Shown piece after piece: positions 10,816-23,879 of a stretch of DNA of 64,000 bases. Source of the stretch: Labyrinthula sp. Ha. Taxonomy: Eukaryota; Sar; Bigyra; Labyrinthulida; Labyrinthulaceae. Position 1 is the stretch's first letter, and each line of letters opens with the position of its first letter. The notes beneath the pieces were generated by a model. The model was given only the letters and a program-made list of their open reading frames with translations. It had not been told where the DNA came from and made no database searches. A program made the position numbers and the translations under genes. The stretch spans positions 682,001-746,000 of the forward strand of contig JAALGZ010000012.1 in the NCBI GenBank assembly GCA_015227615.1, in the 5' to 3' direction.

Positions 10816-11949
10816 ATGTCAGACGACGGAGAAGTACAAGCATTAGTAGTGGACAATGGATCCGGAATGTGCAAAGCTGGATTTGCTGGAGACGATGCTC
10901 CTAGAGCAGTTTTCCCTTCCATTGTAGGAAGACCTAAGCACCCTGGTATCATGGTTGGTATGGACCAGAAGGACGCATATGTTGGTGACGAAGCTCAATC
11001 CAAGAGAGGTGTTCTTACTCTTAAATACCCTATTGAACACGGTATTGTTACCAACTGGGATGATATGGAAAAGATCTGGCACCACACTTTCTACAACGAG
11101 TTGAGAGTTGCTCCTGAAGAACACCCAGTTCTTCTTACTGAAGCTCCTCTTAATCCTAAGGCTAACAGAGAAAGAATGACCCAAATTATGTTTGAAACCT
11201 TCAACGTACCTGCTATGTACGTGAACATCCAAGCTGTTCTTTCCTTGTATGCTTCTGGAAGAACCACTGGAGCTGTTTTGGACTCTGGAGATGGAGTTAC
11301 CCACACCGTTCCAATCTACGAAGGATATGCTCTTCCTCATGCTATCTTAAGAATTGATCTTGCTGGAAGAGATTTGACTGACTACTTGATGAAGATCCTT
11401 ACTGAAAGAGGTTACACTTTCACCACTACTGCAGAACGTGAAATTGTAAGAGATATCAAGGAAAAACTTTGCTACGTAGCTTTGGACTTTGATGCTGAAA
11501 TGGGAGAAGCTGCTGACTCTTCAGCTAACGAGAAATCATACGAGCTTCCTGATGGAAACGTTATCACTGTAGGTAACGAAAGATTCAGATGCCCAGAGGT
11601 ACTATTCCAACCAAGCTTCATTGGAAAGGAAGCGCAAGGTGTTCACGACACTATGTTCTCCACTATCATGAAGTGTGACTTGGATATTAGATCTGACTTA
11701 TACTCCAACATTGTTATGTCTGGAGGTACCACCATGTACGAAGGACTTGCAGAGAGACTTACCAAAGAAATGGTTGCTCTTGCTCCTGCTACTATGAGCA
11801 TCAAGGTTGTTGCTCCTCCTGAGAGAAAGTACTCCGTATGGATTGGAGGATCTATCCTTGCTTCCCTTTCCACCTTCCAACAGATGTGGATCTCCAAGGA
11901 AGAATATGACGAGTCTGGACCAGGAATCGTTCATAGAAAATGCTTCTAA
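10816..11949 (+). CDS. ACT1: Actin
   Basis: Conventional actin, 377 residues, intron-free. It polymerises into filaments for cytoskeleton, transport and motility. Visible hallmarks are the nucleotide-binding loop [20 protein letters not shown], the DNase loop, the second phosphate loop [12 protein letters not shown], and the C-terminus [11 protein letters not shown]. Length equals the family standard. Strings such as [20 protein letters not shown] are universal, while [20 protein letters not shown] and [13 protein letters not shown] are typical of stramenopile and alveolate actins, which supports the tentative taxonomic guess. Codon use is strongly biased (AGA for Arg, GGA for Gly, GCT for Ala, ACC, TCC, ATC, AAG), unlike neighbouring genes, in line with high expression. 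The short 3' region up to 12236 separates it from the convergent gene. Confidence 0.99.
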
Positions 11950-12236
11950 ACTTTCTGAAGCATTTCCAGGTCTTCAGTGACCTTATTATTATTAAGCACT
12001 AACTATAATTTGCTTGTATTTTCATCTTCACATGACTATGAGACCAGAAATAACCGCAACGATCGAAAAGCAAAGTTAAAGATAAGAAGGTGAACAGGTT
12101 GCAGAAGTGCTGTACAATTATTGTTTAAATGATGCTGGTAGGTTCACAACTTTTCCCATTAAATCAAGTAGTCTTTAGAAGACCAAAAATAATACTATAT
12201 GTATGAAAACTCGCACTAAAATCAGAATTAAAACAC

Positions 12237-15107
12237 TCAAACACTTTTTATATCAAATCTGGACCCTAGTGTTGGATCGTCTAGATCACAGGCAAGACTA
12301 TCTGCCATATAGCTAAACCGATTCTTCAGATGATCAAGTTTCTTGTATTCCTCAGTTTCCATATCTTGCACCAACTGATGAGTGTGTTTCTTCCAATCAT
12401 GTGTTGCTTTGTACAAGTTCTTGAAATTCTGCAGCGGCTCTGCAAGAATTTGATCCAACCCAAAATTTTTTAAAAATGGGTTCTCACTTTGAACCTCTCT
12501 ATAAAACTCGAATACACTTTTGAACTTCTTGTCTTTCCTATTACTTCCTGCCTTGTCTTTCTTCATCTTCGGGTTCAGTCTTGGCGCGTTAGAGTCTTTT
12601 TTAAACCCTGCTGCCTTTGTATCCCTACTATACCTCTTAGCGTCAGAATCTTGTTTCTGAAGCAAAGGAATGGTGTACTGGTGCATTGATCCTGACTGCA
12701 TACTTTCTTCTGATCCGTTCTTTGTCTGTCCAAAAGAACTCAATGTGGAGGATTCTATACCAAAATTTGATTGAGCCCTGTTCAAGTCACTTAATCCTGA
12801 TAAATGACCCTCAAACGCTTTATCAGCGATGGTTGGTTGTAAATCTTCTGCATCACTGTCTAAGCTAACAAAGGAATTCTGTGTTCTTCTAGTAGGGTCA
12901 ACATTTCCATGATTTGGAAGTTTTATTCCACCATTAAAGGATAGCTCAAATACGTTATTCACCAACCTATTTGCAGATTGTCGTGGCAGGTTTTTTCTTG
13001 GACCCACATATTGTCCAGCTTTTTTAATAACATTCTTAGGTTTAAAATTAGACAATGCACTGTTATTTGGCTTTGACTGGAGACTGCTAGTTTCAAAATA
13101 TATATTGACCTTCTCAATTACATCACTCGCTTTGAAGGCTTTCCCATACTCCAGTAGCTTCTTGTACATCATTAGGTTCTTCATAACACCCATATACTCT
13201 TCATAAATAAAATCAACCCTAGTGGTCCCAACTTTTGCCTGATACTTGCCAGGCTTTGGTGACATTCTATATCTAACCAGATTAAGCGGTTCTATAGCTA
13301 AAGAAAGGTCCATATAAAAGGCCGAGAGAGATCGAACTCTGTAAATAATAGTCTCAACAACAGAAAGATCCATTCCTAACAGCCCACTGAGCTTCCTTTT
13401 CGCTCTTGCCTCATCTCTTCTATATGTCTTAAGAAATTGATCAATTCTTATTTTCAGTGGTTCACAGAATTTATTCTGAAGTTCAAAAATTCTATTATGT
13501 AAGTCAACCTCTGCGTTAAGGAAATCATCTTCCATGACAACACTTTGACCATGCGCTGATTTAATATTCTTTTGTCTATTCAGATGATTGTCCCGTTGCA
13601 CAATATAAGGTCGGGGCTGTATTTTAATCTGCCGTCTGGAATCTACTCTTGCAAATACATCTAGTTCGTTCTCCTGCTGCTGAGTGAATTTTGCTTTGTC
13701 ACCAATATATTCTCTCCAACCCTCAGGAAGTTTATCAAACCTTTTATATAAACCTAAGATTATATGTTTTAATTCAAAATTAGCCATTACAACATCAACG
13801 ATGGGAATCCAGTGTGGTTGGCCAATTTCGTCATAAAAGTTAACTAGTTCATAACATAAGCCTTCATATTCATTGTCTTGATTTTTCTGTACAGGTGCCT
13901 TTGCGGGATTAAACCAATCCTCTTTGACTCTAGGCTTAGGCTTCAAATCAGGCGGAATAAGGTTTTTTCTATTATCCTTTACAAGAAGGAAATTATCCAC
14001 ACTCTCGTCATGAAACGAATCTGGATTTTCATTCATTAAACAGCGAAACCAAAACTTTGGTGTTATCCCTTCTCTCCTTTCTCTTTCAATAGGAGAAAGC
14101 TTATCCAGTTGTACTTTAATCTCTGGGAATCGTGGAAACAAAGCTTCTGAAAACAAACCAAGTATCTCTCGTTTTTCCTTACGGTGCCAGTCGACAAACT
14201 TTGTTGCAAAATCAAGAGCTATTATTCTTTCCTTGTTTAACACATGAAATATATTTTCTTCCAAATCTAGCCGTTTGGCTATACTCTCTGGTTTGTCAAA
14301 ATTCAACATTTTTTCTTGATCTTCAGGGGAGAAAATTTCGGTCAAACTCTTGACCAACAGGAGATAAATTGTTTCTTCGTTCTGAGAAAAAATAAAGTGT
14401 TTATAAAACTCATAATTATTGTTTTTTTTTTCTTTATGTTTTAGTTTTCGTTCATCATTGAAAGCAACCTCTTGCTTCATTGACTGTGCCAAATTATCAC
14501 CATCATCCTCAATATCTTGTGATTCCAACAAAATATCTTTTTCTTCATTCTTCTGTTTAGTTTTTGACGGGGAATGACCACGCATACTAACTAGCGAAAT
14601 TCCTCTACTTCGGAAAGGAATAAAACGCTTAGGCGTGAACGACACTAGTTTGTAGCTCTTCGCTCCCTTGCTTGCATCTTTTGATCCTTTGGTCTGAACG
14701 CTCTGTTGATCATATGTCTTAATGAAATGAGTCTTATATAGTCTTTTTTGATGAACAGAACCAACTGAAACTGCCGTTTCTCGGATTTTCTTCCTAGCAG
14801 CTGCTTCGACTTCAAGCTTGATGTCGTTGAGTTCCCGTTCTAGTTGCTGCAGCTCCAAATTCTTTCCTTTCTTCTTTCTAGAAGAAGATAATTTCTTCAA
14901 AGTTTCCGAAAATTTGCCATAAAATTTGTCTAAAGAGAGAGAATTAGATTCAATTAGTTGGTGGAAATGAAAAATTAACGCAGGGGTTGAACTAGGAAGA
15001 GAAGACATTTGCTGGTATCCAAGCATGTGCGTATTTGGTTTACGTCTAGAAACATCTTTTATTAATTGAGGCTTCCCGCGGTTCATTGAAAATCCTTTGG
15101 ATGTCAT
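12237..15107 (-). CDS. Unrecognised 956-residue protein
   Basis: A long uninterrupted frame that I cannot assign to a family. The first ATG is at 15107; the frame is open slightly further upstream but without an ATG. The protein is basic and hydrophilic, with no signal peptide or membrane segment. A short coiled-coil-like stretch lies at about residues 85-115 (LQQLERELNDIKLEVEAAARKK would be its core). A mostly helical, better ordered region runs from about 230 to 640, with FWFRCLMNENPDSFHD and NFYDEIGQPHWIPIVDVVM as its most distinctive strings. Residues 680-860 are polar and probably disordered. A helical tail (EFYREVQSENPFLKNFGL) precedes the stop. It faces actin tail to tail with 287 bp between stops. 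It is likely a lineage-specific intracellular protein; function unknown. Confidence 0.85.
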   Translation of the reverse strand: MTSKGFSMNRGKPQLIKDVSRRKPNTHMLGYQQMSSLPSSTPALIFHFHQLIESNSLSLDKFYGKFSETLKKLSSSRKKKGKNLELQQLERELNDIKLEVEAAARKKIRETAVSVGSVHQKRLYKTHFIKTYDQQSVQTKGSKDASKGAKSYKLVSFTPKRFIPFRSRGISLVSMRGHSPSKTKQKNEEKDILLESQDIEDDGDNLAQSMKQEVAFNDERKLKHKEKKNNNYEFYKHFIFSQNEETIYLLLVKSLTEIFSPEDQEKMLNFDKPESIAKRLDLEENIFHVLNKERIIALDFATKFVDWHRKEKREILGLFSEALFPRFPEIKVQLDKLSPIERERREGITPKFWFRCLMNENPDSFHDESVDNFLLVKDNRKNLIPPDLKPKPRVKEDWFNPAKAPVQKNQDNEYEGLCYELVNFYDEIGQPHWIPIVDVVMANFELKHIILGLYKRFDKLPEGWREYIGDKAKFTQQQENELDVFARVDSRRQIKIQPRPYIVQRDNHLNRQKNIKSAHGQSVVMEDDFLNAEVDLHNRIFELQNKFCEPLKIRIDQFLKTYRRDEARAKRKLSGLLGMDLSVVETIIYRVRSLSAFYMDLSLAIEPLNLVRYRMSPKPGKYQAKVGTTRVDFIYEEYMGVMKNLMMYKKLLEYGKAFKASDVIEKVNIYFETSSLQSKPNNSALSNFKPKNVIKKAGQYVGPRKNLPRQSANRLVNNVFELSFNGGIKLPNHGNVDPTRRTQNSFVSLDSDAEDLQPTIADKAFEGHLSGLSDLNRAQSNFGIESSTLSSFGQTKNGSEESMQSGSMHQYTIPLLQKQDSDAKRYSRDTKAAGFKKDSNAPRLNPKMKKDKAGSNRKDKKFKSVFEFYREVQSENPFLKNFGLDQILAEPLQNFKNLYKATHDWKKHTHQLVQDMETEEYKKLDHLKNRFSYMADSLACDLDDPTLGSRFDIKSV

Positions 15108-15499
15108 TAATGCGCTATGGAACACACAGGAATGGCGACTCTTGTTGCGGTAGGATTTGCTCTTTTTTATTTAAATATGTCCCGTATTTTGATTGTATGT
15201 TCTTTTTGGCCATTTAATCAAACTTATTTTCAAAATATAAGCCAAAAGTGTTAAATATAAAAAATGACACAAAAACGTAACGAGTTTTCACGTTCTAAGT
15301 GTGAACGTCTTCTTACACCTTTGGACGAAGAACCAGGGCGTATGAGTCAATGTAGACATCAACTAAGCTTAGTGTGCATCAACGCCTATGGTCTTACTTC
15401 TACAAAAATTATCTGTGTTCACTTACTCCAAAGATGATTTTTTTTTAGGGTCTAAGAAACGCACAAGAATGAGTATTACACATTAAATGATGCAGGGTT

Positions 15500-17900
15500 T
15501 ATTAGTTCAACAGAAGATAGAATTTTTACCTTAAAATTTAGGCTAAAGATGTAGGAAATGATACCTTTCTAATGACAGCACTCACTCGGCGAGTTGTACA
15601 TGCTAAGGTTTAGAGCGAGAGGATTCTAGAACTCACATATAAACTTAGTGACAGAGAAAAGCTTGTTCTTGTAAGCTTCTATATTATACGTACTAGTTAC
15701 GACTAAAGAAGTTAGACCACGTTCTGGAGACAGTTACAAAATAGAAGTAAGAACAGGAACATGAGAAGGCTATTGTTAATGACCGGTGAATTCAACTCGG
15801 AGATTCGAAAACAAGAACAAGGAGCTTGAAATAAACATATGAATTTTCGTAGTGTTCGAGTTTGAATAGAAATATAATTAATATGTGTTTTGCTTAAATA
15901 ATGACAGAACTCTCACTAATCACAAGACTGTAGCTGGAAAGAAGGATGAGAGGAACTTTGATGCATATATTCTTAGGTCGTTAACTAGGGGGCTTCAGAA
16001 ACAATTTATACACTTGTAACACATCTCTCTGAAATAGAATTTTTTCAAATTAGACAGAATATTCCACAAAAGTTCCATGGAAGAAACAACTTTGAGCACT
16101 ACAACCTGCAACTAGGTGCTTTCGCCCACATGAGATACAAAGTAGTCATAAAAAATAGCTTTTAAGTTTTCAAGAATCTATTATGGTCCTTAATTGGTAG
16201 GCGGAACAGGTTCTGAGGTAAAGTAAGCTACGGAGAACAAGCAGGGAAAAGCTTACCAATTTAACCAACTAAGCAAAGCCCTTAAACCTATTCTTGAGTG
16301 GTATCAACCAACATAGCGAATACCTTTGGAAGAAAACAAGATTTTCCTGTGTACACAAAGCTCTTTTAAGAAATGGAAGAGAATATTGCATCATTAAATC
16401 TTAGGAAGAGAGCGAACTCAGAGCTACCATCGAATCTTCTGTAAAAGAGGGCTGTAACATTTAGGAAGGCCAGGTTGTCGCAAGGATGTAACTTTACTTA
16501 GACGTCAACCATAAATGAATTTTGTACCAAGTAATACATAATTTGTCACCCCCCCCCCAAAAAAAAAAGGTTCAGAAGGATTTATCTAGACAAGTTGGAA
16601 ACGAAGCTACTCCTCAAAGGAAAACGGGAAATACGGGTTAACTACATGGAACTCCAACAACAAACTCTAATATTTTGAGCAACCAAATATAGCATTACTA
16701 CAGACCCATTTTGAACCGAACATATGTTACAGCAAGACTTGAACCCGTTGGCAGCAGATAAAACTCTTGAAGATATGAGAATGTTAAAAAGCATTAAAGC
16801 ATCCGGGAAATGTATAATTAGGAGTGAATTTCTTATAGCCTTTCCCAAGACTGAGAAAATATTTATCAATATTGTCTTGGAACTTTTTTGGAATGGTATA
16901 TATAAATCAAAGATACAGACTCAACTTTTCAGTAGAAACACTCTTCACACTCATAACTAAAAGAGCTTCAGAAACTACCCAGTTTCGCTTAGGAAAATGG
17001 CTCTTTTCAACAATGCTTACAAGTTGCTAACTAAAACTATCAATGAAAGAACAAATGTTGTTATCCTAAGGTTCTAGACTATCAGAAGTACTTTCATGAA
17101 CAATTATCAACTTTTTTCAAAGTAGAATAACTGACTAAGGTGATGGAATAATCTCTAAGATACTAGCTGAAACAAGAGCTATTAATCGTAGATTTTCTAT
17201 GAGCTCTTGATAGCGTTTCTCACAAGTTAACATAAACTTCGATGTGTGAGTATAGTATCCTTAAAAAATAAGGAGTATGAGACCAGCATGGTGATATTCG
17301 AGGTTCTGAAGATTCTATTTTTATCCTAGCTAAGTATTGAATAAAGAGGATCCAATTAAAAAATATGCTTCTGGTCTTACTGATGCAATATTAGGATATT
17401 TGGCGAAGGCTTAAAAGTTCTCAGCAATTTGAATCTGGATTTTCTGAAGCTAATGCTCTTTGTCTTTTTTTGCATACCTCTATCAAAACACTGTGGTATG
17501 TTCCCCTTTTTGTTGAACTTAACTTCCGGTTTTTTCTATGATGATACATCACTAAAACTTTCGAATTATGCTTTCTGACTTTAATTGAAATCCAAGAGTA
17601 TTCCCCGGAAATATAGAGTTAATAGGGATAAGGAAGAGAGCCCACCAAAAAAGTCAGCAACATGTGAGAGTTTATAACTTACTGAAGCCGTGTAACCTAT
17701 GAACAAATGTTTTAGGATGCTTGGCACAAGAATTACTGGTATTTTCTTAATAGTTACGCTGTGTAGTACAGGCATTTTTTGGGAAGAGTACATAATTGTT
17801 GAAACGTTGTTTTCTGTGGCATATAGCAATTTAGCGTATCGAAAACTAACAAAAAATACAGAATTTCCTTACTGAAAAGTGTTGTACTTGAGTTCAACGT
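15500..17900 (+). mobile_element. Decayed APE-type LINE (non-LTR retrotransposon)
   Basis: Three ordered pieces on the plus strand mark an old LINE. At about 15770-15830 the translation LLLMTGEFNSEI matches the GDFNA core of the apurinic endonuclease domain. At 16724-17070 come SEFLIAFPKTEKIFINIVLE and NYPVSLRKMALFNNAYKLLT, with KTINERT after it; these match reverse transcriptase blocks 1-2 (the usual form is NYRPISL...YKLLTKIINERL). At 17534-17569 FYDDTSLKLSNY matches the catalytic YADD box. Spacing and order are right for one element. Many stops and frameshifts interrupt it, so it is inactive and ancient. It differs from the intact LINE further right and is a separate family. The ends are approximate. 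Confidence 0.7.
16549..16568 (+). repeat. C10A10 homopolymer pair
   Basis: Ten C followed directly by ten A. Such tracts are unusual in this AT-rich region and are prone to slippage. A second C10 tract occurs at 37171-37180. Confidence 0.9.
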
Positions 17901-20900
17901 TTCTCTGCCAGAAAGTGTATTTGATTTATTTCAACGTTAATACGATATCCCACTTCAGCCGAAGGCATAGAGAGCAGCTGAGAACTTTATTTTTTTGCTT
18001 CTGTTTGTGTAAGAATGCATAGATTTCTCTCCAAAACAGTTTCATTCTAAAATAATTTTGGTTATTCAGACTCAAAATTTTTCCATGATACGAAAAATCA
18101 CTGACATGATAATTTAATTTTGTCGATAGTCTTCTCCATTGGCTATTGACTCATCTCTCCCAATAAATTAAAATAAATAGGACTAATTCTTTGATCTCAA
18201 AAGGATATTAGCGATGGATAGTGTTTCCTTATATTTACAGACAGTATGTTTGAGGCTTACCTCAGTTCTTATTTTCTGAAACCTTTTGCAATACTCGTAC
18301 AATTACTGCTAAAACCAGGAAACATATGATTACATCATCTAAAATATATGATCCTGGTATTTTCTTGCTTCACGGGATTTAGCTACCTCTGGATTTACAT
18401 ACACCACCGTTTTGTACTAAAATATTGATGCAGGTTTGATACATCCCAAATAACAAAAAAAATCACTGCGCAAAAGAACATCACGCCCAATGTTCCATGG
18501 TGTGGGATTTTTTTACCTCTTAGGCGAACATAAGCTAATAAATATTGCCTGGTTAAGAGTTGGTACCCGATTAAATGCACAATATTAGTGTGTAAAGCGG
18601 TATTATCTGCTTCACAGACACCCCCGTTTGTGTAGGTAGAGTTTAGGGCATCATTCTTGGTCACAAAATTACCGAGCCATAAACTTTATCTTCCTTATCA
18701 TCTGTGAGTACTATAACTTAATATTTATAATTCAATTTTCCGTGATTATTCTTTATCGCCTATAAAATTAGGGAATGTGGATGAGGATTTTCTATTTGCG
18801 AAAGGGTGTTGCTCTTGGGCTTCAACTTTCAATACAAGAGCCTACCAACAATATATTTCACTTTAAGAACATTCTACACTCTGGAATTTATAAGCATTGA
18901 AACAGAAATTGCTTTAACATGTTTCTGAAAAATGATGATGTTAGTTTCTTCATGTTCTCTACATAATGGTGTATCTTTGATCTGATTTGCACTGATACAA
19001 TCAAAGATAATTAATAATACTGTCAAAACGTTTCAATTAGGTTAGTCCTGCAGAAAGGTTGATATTATAATGGCCTTATCAAAAGTATTCTGGGTAGTTT
19101 TTTTATGAGTAATGAATGCTGTATTAAGGACATCTCACAGTTTGCAAGATAAGTTTTCCTCATTCGGTACATATTATATTTCAGAAGTACTACTGTGATG
19201 CACAACTCTTTCTTGTATGCTTTCTGTTGCCAAAATCAAATGATACTCTAATTAGTTGCTTTGATAACATGTAGAATATGACTAAGGCGAGATCATTTGG
19301 AAAGAAGCTCTTTACTTCTTCGAAAACCACATAAACCAATGAACACAAATATTCTTTTAGCAATTAAGAACTATGTTTACATAAATTTGTTTCTTGACAT
19401 GCATCGTTGATCTGTCTTTCTTTTGTTTCTTGGGCAACTTTCACAAATCTATCTTTATCAGTTGACCTTTAGCTTTGAGAATGGATAATTCTTCTGTTGC
19501 AAAATTACTGTAGTCTTAAAAAGGCTTTTTAGGTCAGATTCTATACGAATAATTTATTTTAGAATCTTGGGGTTTTGCAATACCCCAAGGTTATTATTCA
19601 GACACAAGATGTCTCAATATATGCAATCATTTGACCCCAATAATGCCGTTAAAATCTGAACCTACCTGTCCATATATTTGTTTCTGAAGATATACCTTTT
19701 GTACACGTTCTTAAGCCAACATTCATTTTATAAGACTTAGTAATATTTAGAAAATAATGTCCAAATTTTAACATATTTGCATGGTTTACTGTAAGACAAT
19801 AAGCTAAAAGCAAACAGATATGAATTGACGCGTGGGAGAGATGTCTTGAAACTATCTATATGTGTATATCTATATATGTTCGAACCAGAAATAACTATGT
19901 TGGACTGAATATATTAAATACCCATAAAATGGAAACATAGAATTCATAAAACTAAATAATGGCAAGTATACGAAAGAAAAATAAAGGTCAGGTAATAACT
20001 ATAAAGCTCCAATTCTGAATAGAGGCAGCAAAATAGCGACAACTTTGCATGAAAACTTGTTAATGAAAAAGTCAAATTCCTTCTGTTCATACTTGTACAT
20101 CAAGAAAGATAGGGTTTTTAAGTGAGAAATGGTTTCAGGTTTTTGCAAAACGGCCTCTGCTTACATCACCTGATAAGAAAACTCCATAATAGCCCAAGCG
20201 TCATTTTTTTTGCAAAGGTAAAAAAAGGAGAATACAGTATCATCAACCATCAATTTATGTGAATATTGTTTAAATCTTGTTGTTCAATTTGTTTGGATGT
20301 ATGTTTATTCTTTTTGAATATTTACGCAGGTGGCTCAGTCAGCTAAGAATAGGTATAGTACCACAAGAAGGTATATTACCGTAAGATGTGGAGATAATCT
20401 TAGTTAGACTAATATTACTAGATACAAATTGTAGTAGATTGAGTTCATAAAAGAATCTTATATGTTAATTACCACTTTTCTCATGAGTGCTTCCTTATAG
20501 AAAGTTCATAGCACGAAAAATGAACTAACTTGTGCATTAAAATTAAGTCAACTTTTCAATAAACCCTATATTTTCTTCGTCTAACAAAAAAAATACAAGA
20601 TTCTATTTTTGAAGAGAGCAGTTTTCGAAAAAGTCTGCTCACTCTATTTACTGCTAAAAATATCGTTATACATAAAATTTAAATATGAAAAAGTCATCTG
20701 GAATTTGACTAACTCTGTATTTGAGAAACATAATCTCTTGAAGATGTAATATATTTCAATATATGAACGATATTCAAGATATGTTTTGATATATTTTTGC
20801 AACAGAAACTTTTCAGATAGTTAAAGTTTCCGCTGTTCATAATTGTCTTCAATATATTAACCTTGGTAAGGGGAAATGGGTTGGTTTATAGAAATTTACT

Positions 20901-23879
20901 AAGAGTCTTACTGTAGCACATGTGGTGATTCCGCGAATTTATATTTGGCCACTTTTTCTAATTATTCGACTCTAGTATATTTCCTGTGCTGACTGCATGG
21001 ATAGTAATAATTTGGATATATGAACCCTAGTTGGTATAGTTTAAAAATTTTGGTTTCTTGCCAGAAGATATGATCTTATTTTTTTAAAATTGTCATCCCC
21101 TTTGAATTGTAATCCAAGAAATATAAGTATTTAATGCAATAGCAAAATCGAACCCCAAATATATATACATCTATGCCTTAAATGATTCTTCCAAACCTCA
21201 ATAAAGTCAGGTGTGAATAATTTCCGTCATAGCCTCTGACAATAATGTCTATCTATCACATACAGCCCATGGAACTACACACGTGTGCTAATTGACATTT
21301 GTCACCACTTTTATCCCTGAAAAAACTTTATGGAGTACTAGGTCTTGTGAAAGCTATACGTGTTACAATAAATCTGATTCCTATAACTTTTCTAGCATTT
21401 ATTTATTGTTTTTTTCTATATCAGGCTAATGGCTCTACATTTCGTTAATGTCTTTATGAAGTACCTTAAGCTTGCTGCAAGTATTTAACCTTGCTCTGTC
21501 TTTGGCAATTATAAATCGGGTTATATATTTTTCTATTTTCATCATATATATATGTAGTTAGTGTTGCATCTTTAAGTCTTAATACCTAATTGAATGGGAA
21601 TTATGGCATTTGACTGACATAGGTAATAATTCTATCTCTTTTCCATATTAGTTCATATCCCTTTTATTCAAACTTGCAGATACAAAATCATCGAGAGTTG
21701 TGTTGTATTTGCAGAAACCCAACCTGCACTCATACAGCTGAATAGTTCGTGTGACAAGTAGAAAAGCCTTTATATTCTTTTGGTTTCGATAATTTCGAAC
21801 CTTAACTTAATCAAGCACCCGCTTATCAAAAACTAAAGCAACCCAATAAAACGACTGATCACCGGACATCTTCGAGTATATTTTTATTTTTTCAATCGAA
21901 AATAAATGTTGCTCACACAAGGCTTTTAACTCTAGTATGCATATGTGTTGGTACCCGAAAAGGGTTGCCATGTTTTTGTACTCTATCTCCTATGAGACAA
22001 TGTAAATTACCCAAGCTAATTAAGTTAGGTAGCGATATTGAGTTTAAATTGGTTTAACCAAGTTATATTGTGAAACTTTTCTGAAATATGAAGAAGTAAC
22101 TTTCTACTTCATTAGCGAAGGCCTCATTATATATATCTAGGTTAATAGGCGCTTTGTAGGAATAAGTCATAACTGCTCTGAGTTTTCTGTAATAATTAGA
22201 GGTAAATATGGTCGAATAGGAAAGCTACAGTTCACACTGACTCCGATGATCATCCGAGCCACTTTAAACTACATAATATCTAGCTAACGGTTAGAGCACT
22301 TGAGGAGCTATTATTTTCAACTTATATTTTGGTGAATAAACAATTGGTTCATCAGCAATCCAGGAAAATTTTCTTAAAATCCCATGAAATCAATGGACTG
22401 GTAATCAACTGTACTAACTAAACCTTAACGTAAACCAATGTGTCTGCCACCTGGCAAGAATTATTCGTATCATTTGTTACAAATGAGTTCGTAAAGTCAT
22501 GGAAAACACAAGTTAACTTTTCAGATGGGAATTTTATAATAAGAGAAAATGCTACTGATTCCTTTTGAAGCATTCAGAGTTATAGAACGAGCATTCAACA
22601 GGAAAATACCAAGAGATCTATCTTTTCAATTTAGTGTAGAAATTTCAGTAGTTGGACTGTATTTCCGTGGATATTACTTCATTTTCATTGAATTCAACAA
22701 CTGTTTCTCTCATACCCAAGGCAACGGTCAATTTTCTATTAGGAGTCTGGTTATCGGATTGTCTTTTGTTGTAACTAGACATGACTTTCATTAAAATATT
22801 AGCATCAACGTTAATGAAAAAATGGGATATATATAATTAAAGTTAATAACCCTCGAGCCTTTTAACAATAGGGCTTTCGCACCATTTGAGACATTAGATT
22901 TGAACATACGTAGAGTTGCTTCGGTAGATACCCAGTTTTACTCGGCTTATAAAGATTATTGAGACAAGACAAACTTGCGGGAAAAATAACTTAAATCTAA
23001 TTGCACTCAGCAGCTAGAGGGCTTTCCCGTGCATTCAGAGGAGCTCACGGAAAAGTTTTCGGAAAACAATTACAGGATATAATATGATGTTACGATGATA
23101 TATCAAAAGACTTTCCAGAAATTGGACAACATTAAGAGCCTACTGAAGTTTTCTTAGCCACTATAAGGGGTTAGTTCCAAAATAGCATACTATTCAAGAA
23201 AAACTCATGAAGTCATGCACTTTTCAAATTCCACTTCCATGGGACTAACTCATGTGAAAACTAACATGAGCATGTTAAAACAGTTTATCCGGTAGCATAA
23301 ACGAGCAGATCAAAGGATTGCTCAAAGTTAATCTCCAAGAAAATATATTGAAGCTTTTTAGGTGGCCAAGCTTGAGACACAGTATAATATCTTAAACATG
23401 ACAAAAGTTGGGAGAAGTGACTTTTTCTTTAGTTAGACTATTTGATATGAGGTTTTGGTATTGATTAAAAAAAATGGTTCCTACAGTTTTCATACAAACC
23501 CCATCGACCTATATAATGCCTTCCTTCAGATTACTCCAATTTTGAAGACCTCGAGAAAACTGCTAATAAATGTAAGAGTATTATATAATCGTAAGCCATA
23601 CTCAGAACATAGTACGATAAAGTGGTTTCGCTAAAGCTATCTTAACTTCAAACTTGGAGTCAGATTATTTTTGATATACGTGGAATCAAGCAAAATTAAG
23701 CAGATCAGCCATTCCGAAGGAATTCGTACTGGAATCTCTAGATAAAATTTATTCTGTTTGTTACCATTTATGTGTTTGCGAGTGTATAAAAAAACACATG
23801 TCACATTTCAAGCGTCTAACCGAAAAAGTGCACAAGATACAACTGTTTTAGAAGTCTTCTTTTCTTGGTTTTTTCTTTT

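Noticed and set aside
10843-11340. Minus-strand frames of up to 165 codons across actin
   Set aside because: They are shadows of the actin reading frame and its codon bias.
20327-20400. tRNA-like A-box string GGTGGCTCAGTCAGCTAAGA
   Set aside because: No matching B-box, anticodon arm or acceptor stem follows.
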